Shown here: piece by piece, positions 1 through 8,715 of the stretch | Layout: each line of letters begins with the position of its first letter | Position numbering within the stretch: position 1 is the first letter of the stretch | DNA from: Parachlorella kessleri | Taxonomy: Eukaryota > Chlorophyta > Trebouxiophyceae > Chlorellales > Chlorellaceae | DNA: 11,115 bases | NCBI GenBank assembly: GCA_001598975.1 | Contig: BBXU01002647.1 | Location: 1 to 11,115, forward strand | Reading direction: 5' to 3' | The notes under the pieces: model-generated | Databases searched by the model: none | What the model was told of the DNA's origin: nothing | The model's input: only the letters and a program-made list of their open reading frames with translations | Made by a program: the position numbers and the translations under genes

Positions 1-356
1 AGGGACCTGTACTTGTACAGCAACCGCTGGGTCCTGCCAGGCACCCCTGTCTGCAGGACTGCAGGATATCCCTGAAGAAGCCGCTCCAAGCCTGGGTGCA
101 CACCCACGCCAGGTGCGGGAGAATGATAATGACATTTCACTTGGCACTGGGGTAGGCCCGTCCCTCCATCCCAGTGCCTGGCTATGTGTTAGAGTGCCCG
201 ACATTTGAAACACATAGGCAGGCAGCCATGTGAGGTACCTCGCGCGGTGCTGGGAGTGGGGAAGTGGCCAGGACACACAAACGCACCATATGCAAAGACT
301 GTGCAGCCAGCGCATAGCGGGACGCACCAGCGGCCATGCAGCATATGCAGACGCAC
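1..356 (-). other. Intron 5 of the ammonium transporter gene (start only; no exon seen)
   Basis: This stretch follows the donor ATG|GTGCGT of AMT exon 5 on the minus strand. The next family segment should begin with Val-Gly-Gly after the conserved His-Met. I searched the reverse complement for it and found nothing convincing, so the remaining exons probably lie left of the window. The only structure seen is a second copy of the donor edge at 281-293. Short open frames here are rich in Cys and His and look like chance. Confidence 0.6.
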
Positions 357-363
357 CATGTGC
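281..363 (-). repeat. Donor-edge echo of AMT exon 5
   Basis: The plus-strand 13-mer ACGCACCATRTGC occurs at 351-363, spanning the exon 5 donor ATG|GTGCGT, and again at 281-293 with one difference, 70 bp downstream in the transcript. A shorter ACGCACCA also lies at 332-339. The second copy keeps a usable GT donor sequence inside intron 5. Confidence 0.6.
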
Positions 364-2587
364 ACGGGCCCATCCCCGGCAAAGTCGTAGACGCCCGAAC
401 CAAACAGCAGTAGGTAGCCGCCGCTGGCCGTGGCGGGGCTGCGGTTGGCTGACATCCACCCCATGGGGCTCCACACCCTGCCAGCCAGACGCAGGCAGAC
501 TCAGCGACAAGTCCAGACACAGGTAGACCCAGTTACAAGGTCAGTCAGACGCAGTGCTGGGCCGGTCACAGCGTGCGCCCATGCACGCTTGGTCAGGCTG
601 CCAGGTGCACAGGACAGGACCGCAATGCCTCAGCCACCGGGGACATCCATCGCATGGGGCTCCACACCCTGCCAACCAGGCAAATGATATCACAAGGCGG
701 CCCGGCGAGGCGCAGTTACAAGGCGGAGGTCACCTAGCCTGCCCAGTGCACGCCACCTCAGGCTGCCAAGACGGCATAGGGGCGAGGCGTCGCGGCATGG
801 TCAGTCAGCAGGGGCATTCAGGAAGCAGTCTGGTGTGAGCCCGCTTTGCCCACACCCCGGGGGGGAGGGCAGGTTGCCCGCTCCGTGACTTACTGGCAGC
901 CGATGGACAAAGAGGCGCACAGCGTGGAGCACATGGCGCCTTGCTGCACGCTTGCCAGCTCGCTCACCAGTGTGCCACCACGGGGTAGACAAACATGACC
1001 AGCATGAGGTTGTAGGCCACGTAGCACTCAAACTTGCACCGCTCCGCCACCGCGCCGCTGCAGGCAGCCAAGGGAGGGCAGCGGGCGGGCCCTGGGGGTG
1101 CGTGGGTGGCGCGGCGTGAGCCATGCCGGCGTGCATGCAGGTCGGGAAGTGCATAAGCCTGGTAGCTGCTAGGACGGTGCCCTAAAGCCCCAAAAGGGCT
1201 GATGTGAGTGCCAGCTAGGCCTCAGAGAGAGCCCTTCTCAAGGCAGGGGTGAGCTGCCTCAGATAGCCTGCGTGTGTGCCGGTGCTGGGGTTACCGCGTC
1301 GAATTTGCATGAGCTTTTGAGCGCGACTGCCATGCACCCCTGGCAATTCATACCCGTGCCCATCGGACCAACCCCCCTCTCTCTCTTGCTCGCTGTCAGT
1401 GTCAGTCTGGTAGTTCCCCAAACGCGGCTAAGCTGTGAAGTGCTGTGCCCGTGCCAAGCTTCCTGCCAGCAAAGGCATATTTAAAGCAGCCAGCGCACCT
1501 GACAATGGTCGCTGAGGTGGCAGCAAAGGTAAACTGGAAGAACCACTGCACATAGTTGACCCCGGCGGGGGGCAGGCCCAGCCCCCTTGGCAGCCCATGC
1601 TGCGCAAAGTAGCGGTGGCCGATGAAGGGGTTCTTATACGGGTAGACCCCGTTCCTGTCGGGAGTGGGGTCGCCAAAGGCAAAGGCATACCCTGCAGCAT
1701 GGTTGGAGGCGTGAAACCCTCCCCACGCACTGCTGCGTGGCCAGTGCTTGGTATATCACCAGGGCATACAAAGGCGGGCCGCCCACGACGTCTCAATACG
1801 CAGGTCTGCTTAGCGCTGCACTGTCCAGCCCAGCAACCAACTTGTAGTAAGGTTGTGGGGACCAGTGTAAAAACGAGCGAGCTGCTAGAGTAGGGTACCA
1901 TCACAGCTGGGCAGAGGTACTAAGTGTCTCAACCGATGGTCTGGCCCTCCATGCGTCTGCTCCTTCCAGTCACCTGTGATGTACCAGCCGATGCAGCCAA
2001 AGCAGGCATCCAGCAGGTTCAAGAGAATGATGTTCTTGGCGTTTTTCGCCCGCACCGAGCCAGCCGACAGCATGGCAAATCCGGCTTGCATGAAGAAGAC
2101 AAGGTAGCCGGACAGTAGTGTGAACCCTGCATCAGCAAACAGTGGAGCTCTCACACCTCATTCACCTTCATCACGAGGCTCTTATGTAAGCTGGGACATT
2201 CTTTCATGGACAGGCACCAAGACAAGAGAGCTGCCATCTATGGCCCGCCTGAGAGCAACACAGGGCATTGGCACTGTCTGGCCATTTGCGACATACGGGG
2301 AGCGACACTTGGGCAATGCTGCAGGCGGGGAGAGGCATGATTACTGAGGCCCCCTATGTCTAACAGCGGAGAACCCCAGGCACACAGCTGTCGTCTTGTA
2401 TGCTGGCACCAGCACTTGGGAGGAAGGCAGCACCTTGGTTCACGTCGCTTGCGCCGGGAATGAGCCCGAGCCCCCATGTTCCAGGGCCTCTGTAGTCGTT
2501 GAGGGAGAGGTTCCCATTGATGGCAGCGACGGACTCGTTAAGCTGGAGGAGCCCCGCTGCCAGCTGCTCTAGTGTAGGCTGCGCCAT
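357..2587 (-). CDS. AMT1: Ammonium transporter, AMT1 type (N-terminal 237 residues; 3' part outside the window)
   Basis: This is a plasma-membrane ammonium uptake channel/transporter of the Amt/Mep/Rh family. Exons in transcription order are 2587-2434, 2126-1974, 1691-1499, 1057-968 and 477-357, all with GT-AG introns in phases 1, 1, 2, 2 and 0, and they join in frame. The start ATG at 2587 has a good context (GCCATGG). Residues 1-51 form a poorly conserved N-terminus. Residues 52-102 cover TM1 and TM2 with the family signatures [14 protein letters not shown] and LLDACFG. Residues 103-167 hold GYAFAFGD, then the [10 protein letters not shown] loop typical of plant/algal AMT1, then [20 protein letters not shown] (TM3, which supplies the first gate Phe). 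Residues 168-196 continue AVAER...FVYPVVAH. Residues 197-237 carry WVW and GSGVYDFAG, and end at V-H-M, where His236 is the first histidine of the family's pore twin-His pair. The usual G-S-G-V before this His reads G-D-G-P here. The second twin His and the cytoplasmic tail are not in the window. Family certain; AMT1 subfamily likely. Confidence 0.94.
451..681 (-). repeat. Diverged tandem duplication (offset 191 bp) copying the AMT exon 5 acceptor
   Basis: Positions 451-490 and 642-681 match at about 36 of 40 bases. The real copy contains the end of intron 4, its acceptor CAG and the first codons of exon 5 (W-V-W-S-P-M-G-W-M). The other copy lies 191 bp upstream in the transcript and repeats the acceptor (CAG ends at 669) and W-V-W-S-P-M-R-W-M. 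Weaker similarity continues farther left in both units (CAGTTACAAGG near 530 and 713, CAGGCTGCCA near 595 and 760), so the whole ~190-bp unit was probably duplicated and has decayed. Confidence 0.75.
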
Positions 2588-2961
2588 GGCTGTTCACTTC
2601 GAACTAATGCTAAAGTCAATCCTGTGCCCTCTGAGCACACACGCCTAGGATCCTATTGTGGGCTGACGGACTGGCTAATGCATGTGTCTTCATAAAGCTA
2701 CCTATCCATGCAGGTAGAAAAAACACAGACCAACAGCACTCACACAGGGGGTATGTCAATGCTGTGATGCTGCCTTGAGGGCTGCTTTTCCGGGCACATA
2801 GGCACATATCTCCGCTGCCTAAGAGGATCGGATACCAGAACGCTTGCAAGGCTAGCCGTGGTTCTCCTGGCACCCTCCAATCGCGATCAATGCAAGTCTG
2901 CTGCCCACCTAGTAAGATATCTAAATCGACACAGCAGCAAAAACTCGCCCCGCAGGCAGCC
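2588..2961. promoter_or_regulatory. Divergent spacer / presumed bidirectional promoter between AMT and pyridoxal kinase
   Basis: The start codons of the two divergent genes are 374 bp apart, so both promoters and 5' UTRs must lie here, unless either gene has an upstream non-coding exon. I see no clear TATA box or known nitrogen-response element. An in-frame ATG at 2890 could extend the kinase by 24 residues without a stop. Confidence 0.55.
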
Positions 2962-5900
2962 ATGACCGGCCACAGTGTTCCTTCCCTGCCGCAGATGGCA
3001 CCGCGGGTACTCAGCATCCAGTCACACGTGAGTGCTCAGTGAGCGCGCTGCTGACTGATTCTTGTGAAGAGGTCAGGCTGGGCGTGCATATTTGACAGTA
3101 CAGCAGCTGGGGAACCAGCCATAAACAGGACCTTCGGTGAGATGCTGCTTACCTTTCTTACCTTGCTTGGGTTGTGGTTCCTTGCCAAAGGTGCCAGCAA
3201 AGCGGAGCTTACTCCGCGTTTCATTCGTCCTCCCTGGAGGCCATATGAGGCTGTTGTACTCTTCTTGCTACGGGAATAAATGCAGGCAATCCGGCAGGCT
3301 GAGTAGGCTGGGGGGACAGCGCGCACGGCGTCCTTTTCTTGGACAAAGCTTCCTGCTTGAAACCCGAGGGAGGCCTCAGCAAGGAGGCTGACTACTCCGC
3401 ATGTGCAAGCTGGCGTCGTCCCCGCTGAAGCAGCGCAAGGGGTTTGGCTGCTGCGCAGGTGGTGTCGGGCGTGGTGGGCAACAAGGCGGCCATCTTCCCC
3501 ATGCAGTTGCTCGGCCTGGAGGTGGACCCCATATTCACTGTGCAGTTCAGCAACCACACGGGCTTCCCCCTCTTCAAGGTCTGTATGCAGCCCTGAGGCA
3601 AGAGCCTCGTCGGCCTGACAGACGGGAAATGGGGAGTGGGAGCAAGCCAGGCTGACAGACTCCAGCAGCACTTGCAGACGGTGTGGATGCTGGCTGGCTT
3701 GCTTCCGTTTGTCAAACATGCCAGCGATGCCTGCCGTGCCTGCTGAGACCTAGGCATGTGGGGCCTACCAAAACTTGTGCAGCCCTACGAGCCACCGAAC
3801 TGCAAGGTCATTGGTGGCAATAACCAGCCCAAGAGTGTGACGTCTGGCAGACTGGGATGGTAAGCAGGGATGGTAAGTCCTCCCCTGTCACTGTCCTGGG
3901 CAGGGCAGTGTGATGGACGGGGCGCAGCTGTGGGAGCTGATAGAAGGGTTGGAGGCCAACCAGCTGATACAGTACACCCACCTGCTTACAGGTGTGATAC
4001 CGTAGCATAACGCGGCTTGAGGGAGCGTAGGTGGCAAGGTGGGAAGGGCTGATGGGGACAGCTTTTGCTAGGGAGATGACAGTGGAGTGGAAGGGGCTGC
4101 GCACATTATGGGGTTGAAGATCAGACAGTCAAAGAAGTGTTATGCTTAAGGTTACCAGCGTTCTGGCAACATGATACACAGTAAAAGCAGCGCTGGTGTC
4201 TGGTGATGCCAAGGGGTGAGGTGCTGGGCTGCCGTTGCATTCTGTAGCCGCAAAGCGGGGAGGGAGATGCCATCTCTGGGCTGGCCGTAACCTTGCTTCC
4301 TTCGCTTGCCTTAGGTTGTGTCCCACCGCTGAGTGCAGGCTACATCGGCACGCTGTCGCTGCTGCAAAATATCGTGAAAGTCGCTGAGAAGCTTCGGCAG
4401 TACAACCCAGAGCTTGTATTTGGTGAGTCTCTTTGGGCTCTGAGGAGGTGACCTTTGCTGCTGCCCTGCAAGCACTGCTGGCATGGGGAGCCACTTGTTC
4501 TGGTGCTATGCTTGCCTGGTCTCTCTCCCCCCTCCCCCAAGCGCCTCCCACCCTGTCACTGCCACCCCACCCGGCAGTGAGCCCCTCCCCCTTGACGCCC
4601 TGCAGTGTGTGACCCTGTCATGGGGGACGATGGGAGGCTGTATGTCAAGCCCGAGATGCCGGCTGCCTTTCGCGACTCGCTGGTGCCCATAGCCACCGTC
4701 ATGACCCCAAACCAATTTGAAGCGGAGCTGCTGACGGGCCTGCAGATAGGCAGCGAGGAGGGGGCCATAGAGGCTTGCAGGGCACTGCAGAAGAGGGGCC
4801 CACACACTGTGGTACGTGCCGGGGAGCCGTCGTGCGTTTGGAGAAGTGCACCCAGGAGGAGACTGTGTTGCAAAGTCATTAGGCTCTCCTGGCAGCTCAT
4901 ACTTCCCTTGAGGTCGTGGAGTTTGTGTCAGGACACGCCTTGAAACCTTGGAATCAGGTTCTGATATAGGTTCATGGCGACGGGGCCAACTGGGGAAGTT
5001 CAGCTTCATCCCTTCCCGTGCTTGGCAAATGCCTGTGGCTTGTCGCCCCCGTAACTGGAGGGTGTTGGGGCACCCAGGCTGTAGCCCTGTCCGCATGCAG
5101 ATCATCACGAGCGCCGCCTTGCCCGGCTGGGAACACTATGTGACGGTGATCGCAAGCACAACCGTGGCGCAGCATGCGGGCCAGCGGTACCAGCAGCTGC
5201 GGCTGAGGGTGCCTCGGGTGGATGCCTACTTCACAGGCACAGGTGAGCTGGGGTTCGCACCTGGGGGTATCAAACAAGTATCTCTCAGGTATCTGCCTAC
5301 TTCACTGGCACAGGTGAGCCGGTGCTGGCGGGGCTTATTAAAAGTTTGAGGGTTAGGGTTTAGGGTTATAACCGGACATTTCCAGATAATACCAACCGGG
5401 GCTTCCCGCCAGCGGCAACCTCTCAAGCATCACTCAGCGCCCAGAGGCGGCTTCTGTGGCGGGTCTGACCAGTTGCCTCTCTCACCTGGAGATAACCAAG
5501 GGAACCCAGATGATGGAGGTCCCCTGGGTAGCTTGCGTCCCGGTGGACGTTAATCAGAAATCTCGGGGGCGAGCTGCATATCAGAGAGTGGCTGGTGGGG
5601 TCAGGGTGGCAGGCCGGCCTCCTTGGAGAGACACTTTTTGGATACTCCTTGGAGAGATACTTGATCAGAAGCCTTGGTTGCAAGTCCTGCAGGCATAGAC
5701 TGCCATACACTATACGCACCGGCGTTCCAAGGTGCTGTTGTAGTTCCAGACATGGGTGCCCTCTGCCCTCGTGATGCATCGTTGGCCAGTTAGGATGCAT
5801 TGTTGGCCAGTTAGGATGCATCGTTGGCCAGTTAGGATGCATTGTCGGCCAGTTAGGATGCATCGTTGGCCAGTTAGGATGCCGCCATGGGACCCGTGTG

Positions 5901-6652
5901 GCTTGTGAAAACTTGATGAGATCACCAGACTAGATGCATGCATTGCATGCATCGGGGGCTTGCTGTACCTGAGGCAGCGGCAGCAGCGGCCGGGTTTGCT
6001 ATACCTGCGGCAGCTGTGTTGTGAGCCACCGGCTGCCAGTCACCCAGCCCAGCCTACCTTTTTATGTTAACCACGCTGCAGCTAGCCCGCTCACCCCCGT
6101 CATCCCTCCCTAACACCGGTGGCCTGACAGTTGAAGGACCTCATGTACTTGCTCTGCGCTGCAGGGGACCTGTTCACTGCGCTGCTGCTAGCCTGGATGC
6201 ACCAGCACCCGGGGGACCTGAAGACTGCGCTGGAGAAGGCAGTGGCGGGGCTCCAGGCAGTGCTGGCCGACACAGTGGCACACTGTGGGGAGGCTGCCAA
6301 AGCCACCGTGCGCACTGCAGAGGTGAGGCGATTGATTGCTCTATGGTCGGTGACTGCCACATGCCTGGCTGGTGAAATGCTAAACAGGATCAGTCAATGC
6401 GGACCCGGAATCACCCAGGTATCAAGTCATGCACCTGGCACGGCAGTCATGCACAGAAGCCTGCATTGCGGTTGGTGTCGGTGTGTGGCTGGGATACACA
6501 ACAGGTCATGCTGTAACAACAGTGGTGTTGGATCACTGCAGGTGTCCCGAGCCAGGGAGCTGCGGTTAGTACAGAACCAAAGGGTACTCGTGGCGCCGAA
6601 GGTTCTTTTTGAAGCGGAACCCATTTATCCAGCCAATGGGATGGGAAGGTGA
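2962..6652 (+). CDS. PDXK: Pyridoxal kinase (vitamin B6 salvage), 8 exons, 324 residues
   Basis: It phosphorylates pyridoxal, pyridoxine or pyridoxamine with ATP to give the 5'-phosphate cofactor (EC 2.7.1.35; ribokinase superfamily; plant SOS4 type). Exons are 2962-3027, 3459-3578, 3904-3991, 4339-4422, 4606-4811, 5101-5242, 6165-6322 and 6542-6652. All introns are GT-AG and all junctions stay in frame. In order: VLSIQSH at residues 16-22 (substrate pocket Ser), [15 protein letters not shown] (28-42), VQFSNHTG (50-57), LLTGYIGT (89-96), [13 protein letters not shown] (121-133), [12 protein letters not shown] (153-164), TVIITS (187-192), and [16 protein letters not shown] (231-246) with the catalytic Asp237 of the GTGD anion hole. 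The C-terminus ELRLVQNQ matches the family end. Length agrees with the usual 309-343. The start at 2962 is the nearest well-placed ATG; 2890 and 2995 are in-frame alternatives. The usual G-Y before VGN is G-V here. No targeting peptide is evident, so the protein is probably cytosolic. Intron 6 (922 bp) is the longest and full of repeats. Confidence 0.96.
3854..3879. repeat. 13-bp tandem duplication in kinase intron 2
   Basis: GGGATGGTAAG is repeated with a 13-bp period at 3854 and 3867. Each copy contains a donor-like ATG|GTAAG, just upstream of the real acceptor at 3903. It is probably a replication-slippage duplication; use in splicing is not shown. Confidence 0.6.
5224..5319 (+). repeat. 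Donor-edge echo of kinase exon 6
   Basis: The 25 bases at 5224-5248 (last codons of exon 6 plus the donor GTGAGC) recur at 5295-5319 with one mismatch, 71 bp downstream inside intron 6. The copy is preceded by CTCTCAG, a plausible acceptor ending at 5288. The resulting 25-nt segment 5289-5313 encodes V-S-A-Y-F-T-G-T in the same phase as the V-D-A-Y-F-T-G-T end of exon 6. Confidence 0.75.
5345..5367 (+). repeat. Interstitial telomere-like repeat
   Basis: The stretch reads as degenerate units GAGGG, TTAGGG and TTTAGGG followed by TT. TTTAGGG is the plant-type telomere unit, which is also found in some green algae; Chlamydomonas uses TTTTAGGG. It lies in kinase intron 6 only about 26 bp after the donor echo. 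Confidence 0.55.
5773..5883. repeat. 21-bp minisatellite, five copies plus a remnant, in kinase intron 6
   Basis: Five consecutive 21-bp units start at 5773, 5794, 5815, 5836 and 5857 and share GGCCAGTTAGGATGCAT. The base after GCAT alternates C, T, C, T, C, which gives a 42-bp higher-order period; the fourth unit has one further change (TTGG to TCGG). Because 21 is a multiple of 3, frames stay open across it, but it lies inside a well-supported intron and is most likely non-coding. Confidence 0.92.
5933..5953. repeat. Perfect palindrome (10-bp arms, 1-bp centre)
   Basis: The arms GATGCATGCA and TGCATGCATC flank a single T. It starts with the same GATGCAT as the minisatellite unit 50 bp upstream, so it may have arisen from that repeat. 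No function is evident. Confidence 0.7.
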
Positions 6653-7462
6653 CTTACTTGGGGTGGCCTTGGTGGGACACGACGGGAGAGGTTGTAACTG
6701 TTGCTAGGCACATTGCACAGCCGGTCACACTGTAGGTAGGTTTTGGTGTGACATTTGAACCTGGTTGTGGCTGTCAGATGCAATTTTTTAATGATTATGC
6801 ACCTGATAGTAAGGTAGACAGCAGGTGGTTTGTGCCAGCTGCGTCAAGTAATGCACACCAGAGCACAGAAGTAACGAAGAAAGCTGTAAATGACAGTTTA
6901 TGCAGTAGCCTCTGCGTTTCTTACACGTCACTGACATACACCATGGTGTAGCTGGCCAACTGTGCCTAACTGGGATGGGGAGATTGTACACCCGTTGGAA
7001 GCCCCAGTCTGGTCCAAGCAGGGCTTGCCCTGCAATGATGCAGTGGCCAGTAACAGCGAGCTAGGAACGGTTATTTATCTTTCCTGTCCACTATGTAAGG
7101 TGATTGTCAACGGCTAATTGAACGGGCTTTATTGGCAAAATGCCTCCCCAAGGCTGGTTGCAAAAACTTAGCTGGATGCAAGGTTCGGCACTTGCAGTTG
7201 GAGCTGCGCCTGATGCATTGTGCGAGCTCACCAATGGCAACACGCTTTTCAATCTGCTTGCACATGCGCAGCAGACACCCCACTTAGTTAACTATATCAC
7301 CGTTATTCTATGGAGTTGCAAGCTTAAGCAGATTTGCCATTTCTACCAATGGCCATTTCCATCTACGCAGAGTGAAATGACGATACCATCGTGCTGTGCA
7401 AAACCCCAACCTTTCCCGGACCTCCCAGGCTCAGACTCCAGTTTGGTTCAGACATACCACGG
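6653..7462. other. Kinase 3' flank / intergenic region; no gene recognised
   Basis: This holds the kinase 3' UTR and intergenic DNA up to the transposon. An open frame at 7140-7472 (110 codons) shows no domain, no clear splice partner and an unlikely composition, and it runs into the transposon end, so I do not call it a gene. Composition is more AT-rich than in the coding exons. Confidence 0.6.
6693..6697 (+). terminator. Candidate polyadenylation signal TGTAA for the kinase
   Basis: TGTAA, the signal known from chlorophycean algae, lies about 40 nt after the stop codon. Another copy at 6885-6889 gives a more usual 3' UTR length. The motif is short, so either could be chance. Confidence 0.35.
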
Positions 7463-7484
7463 CGGACATTAGTGGGACGTTGGA
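7463..7484 (+). repeat. Left terminal inverted repeat
   Basis: Twenty-two bases starting CGGACATTAG and ending CGTTGGA. They are exactly the reverse complement of 8246-8267. Confidence 0.93.
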
Positions 7485-7488
7485 CCCA

Positions 7489-7553
7489 CGGTTGAGCGTT
7501 CCAACGTGACGCAATAAAATCAAACGTCTCACGGTTGAAATGGCGTTCCAACG
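7489..7553 (+). repeat. Subterminal direct repeat in the transposon left end
   Basis: CGGTTGA followed by GCGTTCCAACG occurs at 7489-7506 and again at 7532-7553, the second time with four extra bases between the two blocks. Confidence 0.65.
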
Positions 7554-8190
7554 ACACTTCCAATGCGATCAAGCGCGGCTCCATCGGACGCCCAGCTTCC
7601 AACAAGGATCAAATGCGATCCATCGCCGCCACTTGAGTCGATTGAGGGGCGGTCAACACCCAGATTGATGGCCACGCAGTCAACAGCACTTGTTTAGTTT
7701 GTTAAAGCGATCGCATCTGTAAGCTGTAGGGCCTTATTCCTTCCGGGCTTGCCAGGACACATCAATCTCCTTCCGTTTCCGCAGTCTGGCTCTTTCCTGA
7801 ACACCAACGGCTGCTAGGATCACACCAACCTCGTCAGTGCAAACGGCATATTGATCAGCCGCTTGCCCAGCTGCAGCACTGGCAGAAGCAGCTTCTCAGC
7901 TGCAGCAGCTGAAATGCCGATCAGGGACTTGGAACACCAGCGGAGTATAGCTGTACACTTCAGCCGGTTGTCTAGGTTTTTATTTGAAGGCTATGGGCTG
8001 CAAGGGGGTGTCTCCTGATGGGCGGTATCTCTGCTGGCATGCCTTGCGACGGGATTCCCTGATCACAGTGCCGATCGCTCCTGCTCTGCTTACGGACCAC
8101 TGATTGTCGTGCGAGAGCGGCGGTTCGAGGCGGTGACCGTGGTGTTGGAATGGCGTTGGAACACAAACCCTATTCCAACGGGGGCGGCCT

Positions 8191-8240
8191 GGTTGATCGC
8201 CCAGTGGATTACCGTGTTGAATCCAACGGGTCGATCAACC
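8191..8240. repeat. Hairpin-forming inverted repeat in the transposon right end
   Basis: GGTTGATCGCCC at 8191-8202 pairs with GGGTCGATCAACC at 8228-8240, giving 12 base pairs with one bulged T and a 25-base loop. It lies six bases inside the right terminal repeat. Confidence 0.65.
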
Positions 8241-8245
8241 GCGCT

Positions 8246-8267
8246 TCCAACGTCCCACTAATGTCCG
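8246..8267 (-). repeat. Right terminal inverted repeat
   Basis: Exact reverse complement of the left repeat at 7463-7484. It ends ACTAATGTCCG at position 8267. Confidence 0.93.
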
Positions 8268-8715
8268 ACGCATGCAATTACAATCCATCGTCTCATATAA
8301 AAGACCCATGCAGACATTGACGTCTCGATCCAACAACAACTTGCAACCCCAAATACATCAGTTTCCGAGAGAAACCAGGAGTAATGAATCCTTCTCTCAT
8401 ACAAATGAAGCACATGTCAAGCATCAGTTCAAAGGCAAAGAATCCCAACACCGCCTGAGCTGCACAAAAACAAGGTGTCCTCAACTTCCCTGAAATACGC
8501 ATGACCTGCTCAGAAAGCAAGCATACTCCAAAGAGATCGTTGGCAGGCTGCCATTTCAAAGGCTTCAAGCCACCTCCCAACTCTGCCGCAATTTAACCAT
8601 GTCACCTCGTCCACTCATATCATCGCCCGAATGGGCCGGATGGGCAACTACCCGCACTCGCACGCAGGAGGGTCACTTCAGCAAGCCAACCCCTCCACTT
8701 GCTCACATACCCTCT
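8268..8715 (-). other. Presumed 3' UTR and flank of the minus-strand gene, with a TGTAA candidate
   Basis: No gene is recognised here; a 95-codon minus-strand frame at 8293-8580 shows no domain. On the minus strand TGTAA occurs at 8282-8278, about 430 nt after the stop codon, a usual 3' UTR length for green algae. It lies just 11 bp outside the transposon. Confidence 0.5.

Larger units (their letters stand above)
7463..8267. mobile_element. Non-autonomous DNA transposon (MITE-like), 805 bp
   Basis: The ends are perfect 22-bp inverted repeats beginning CGGACATTAGTGGGACG. After four unmatched bases a CGGTTGA block extends the inverted similarity to about 33 bp. Next to both ends a TTCCAACG-type motif recurs in either orientation: 7499, 7546 and 7597 on the left; 8144, 8154, 8173, 8222 and 8245 on the right. 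This is the kind of subterminal array to which transposases bind. No transposase-sized frame exists inside, so movement would need an enzyme supplied in trans. I find no convincing target-site duplication: the flanks CCACGG and ACGCAT do not match, so the superfamily stays open. It lies between two convergent genes. Confidence 0.85.

Noticed and set aside
182..838. Several 60-110 codon frames on both strands at the left edge
   Set aside because: Only 357-477 on the minus strand matches a family (AMT). The rest is intron with a decayed tandem duplication.
1469..1479. An 11-bp match in AMT intron 3 to the start of exon 3 (TATGCCTTTGC, offset 210 bp)
   Set aside because: Too short to add to the edge-echo list, and it has no acceptor at the equivalent position.
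3036..3757. Long minus-strand frames opposite kinase exons 1-2
   Set aside because: They are antisense to exons with clear kinase motifs, have no domains, and owe their length to GC-rich codon use.
4506..5108. A 200-codon minus-strand frame
   Set aside because: It is the shadow of kinase exon 5, which encodes CDPVMGDDG and TPNQFEAE on the plus strand.
5423..5952. Minus-strand open frames that translate the minisatellite into repeated H-P-N-W-P-T-M or similar units
   Set aside because: The 21-bp unit keeps any frame without a stop open. The array lies inside kinase intron 6, whose flanking exons join exactly in frame, and the frames show no domain.
7140..7472. A 110-codon plus-strand frame in the intergenic region
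   Set aside because: No recognisable motif, it runs into the transposon end, and has no splice partner or promoter that I can support.
7463..8267. Assignment of the transposon to the CACTA superfamily because CACTA appears in the right end
   Set aside because: CACTA lies inside the inverted repeat and in the wrong orientation to be the terminal bases, and no 3-bp target duplication is seen.
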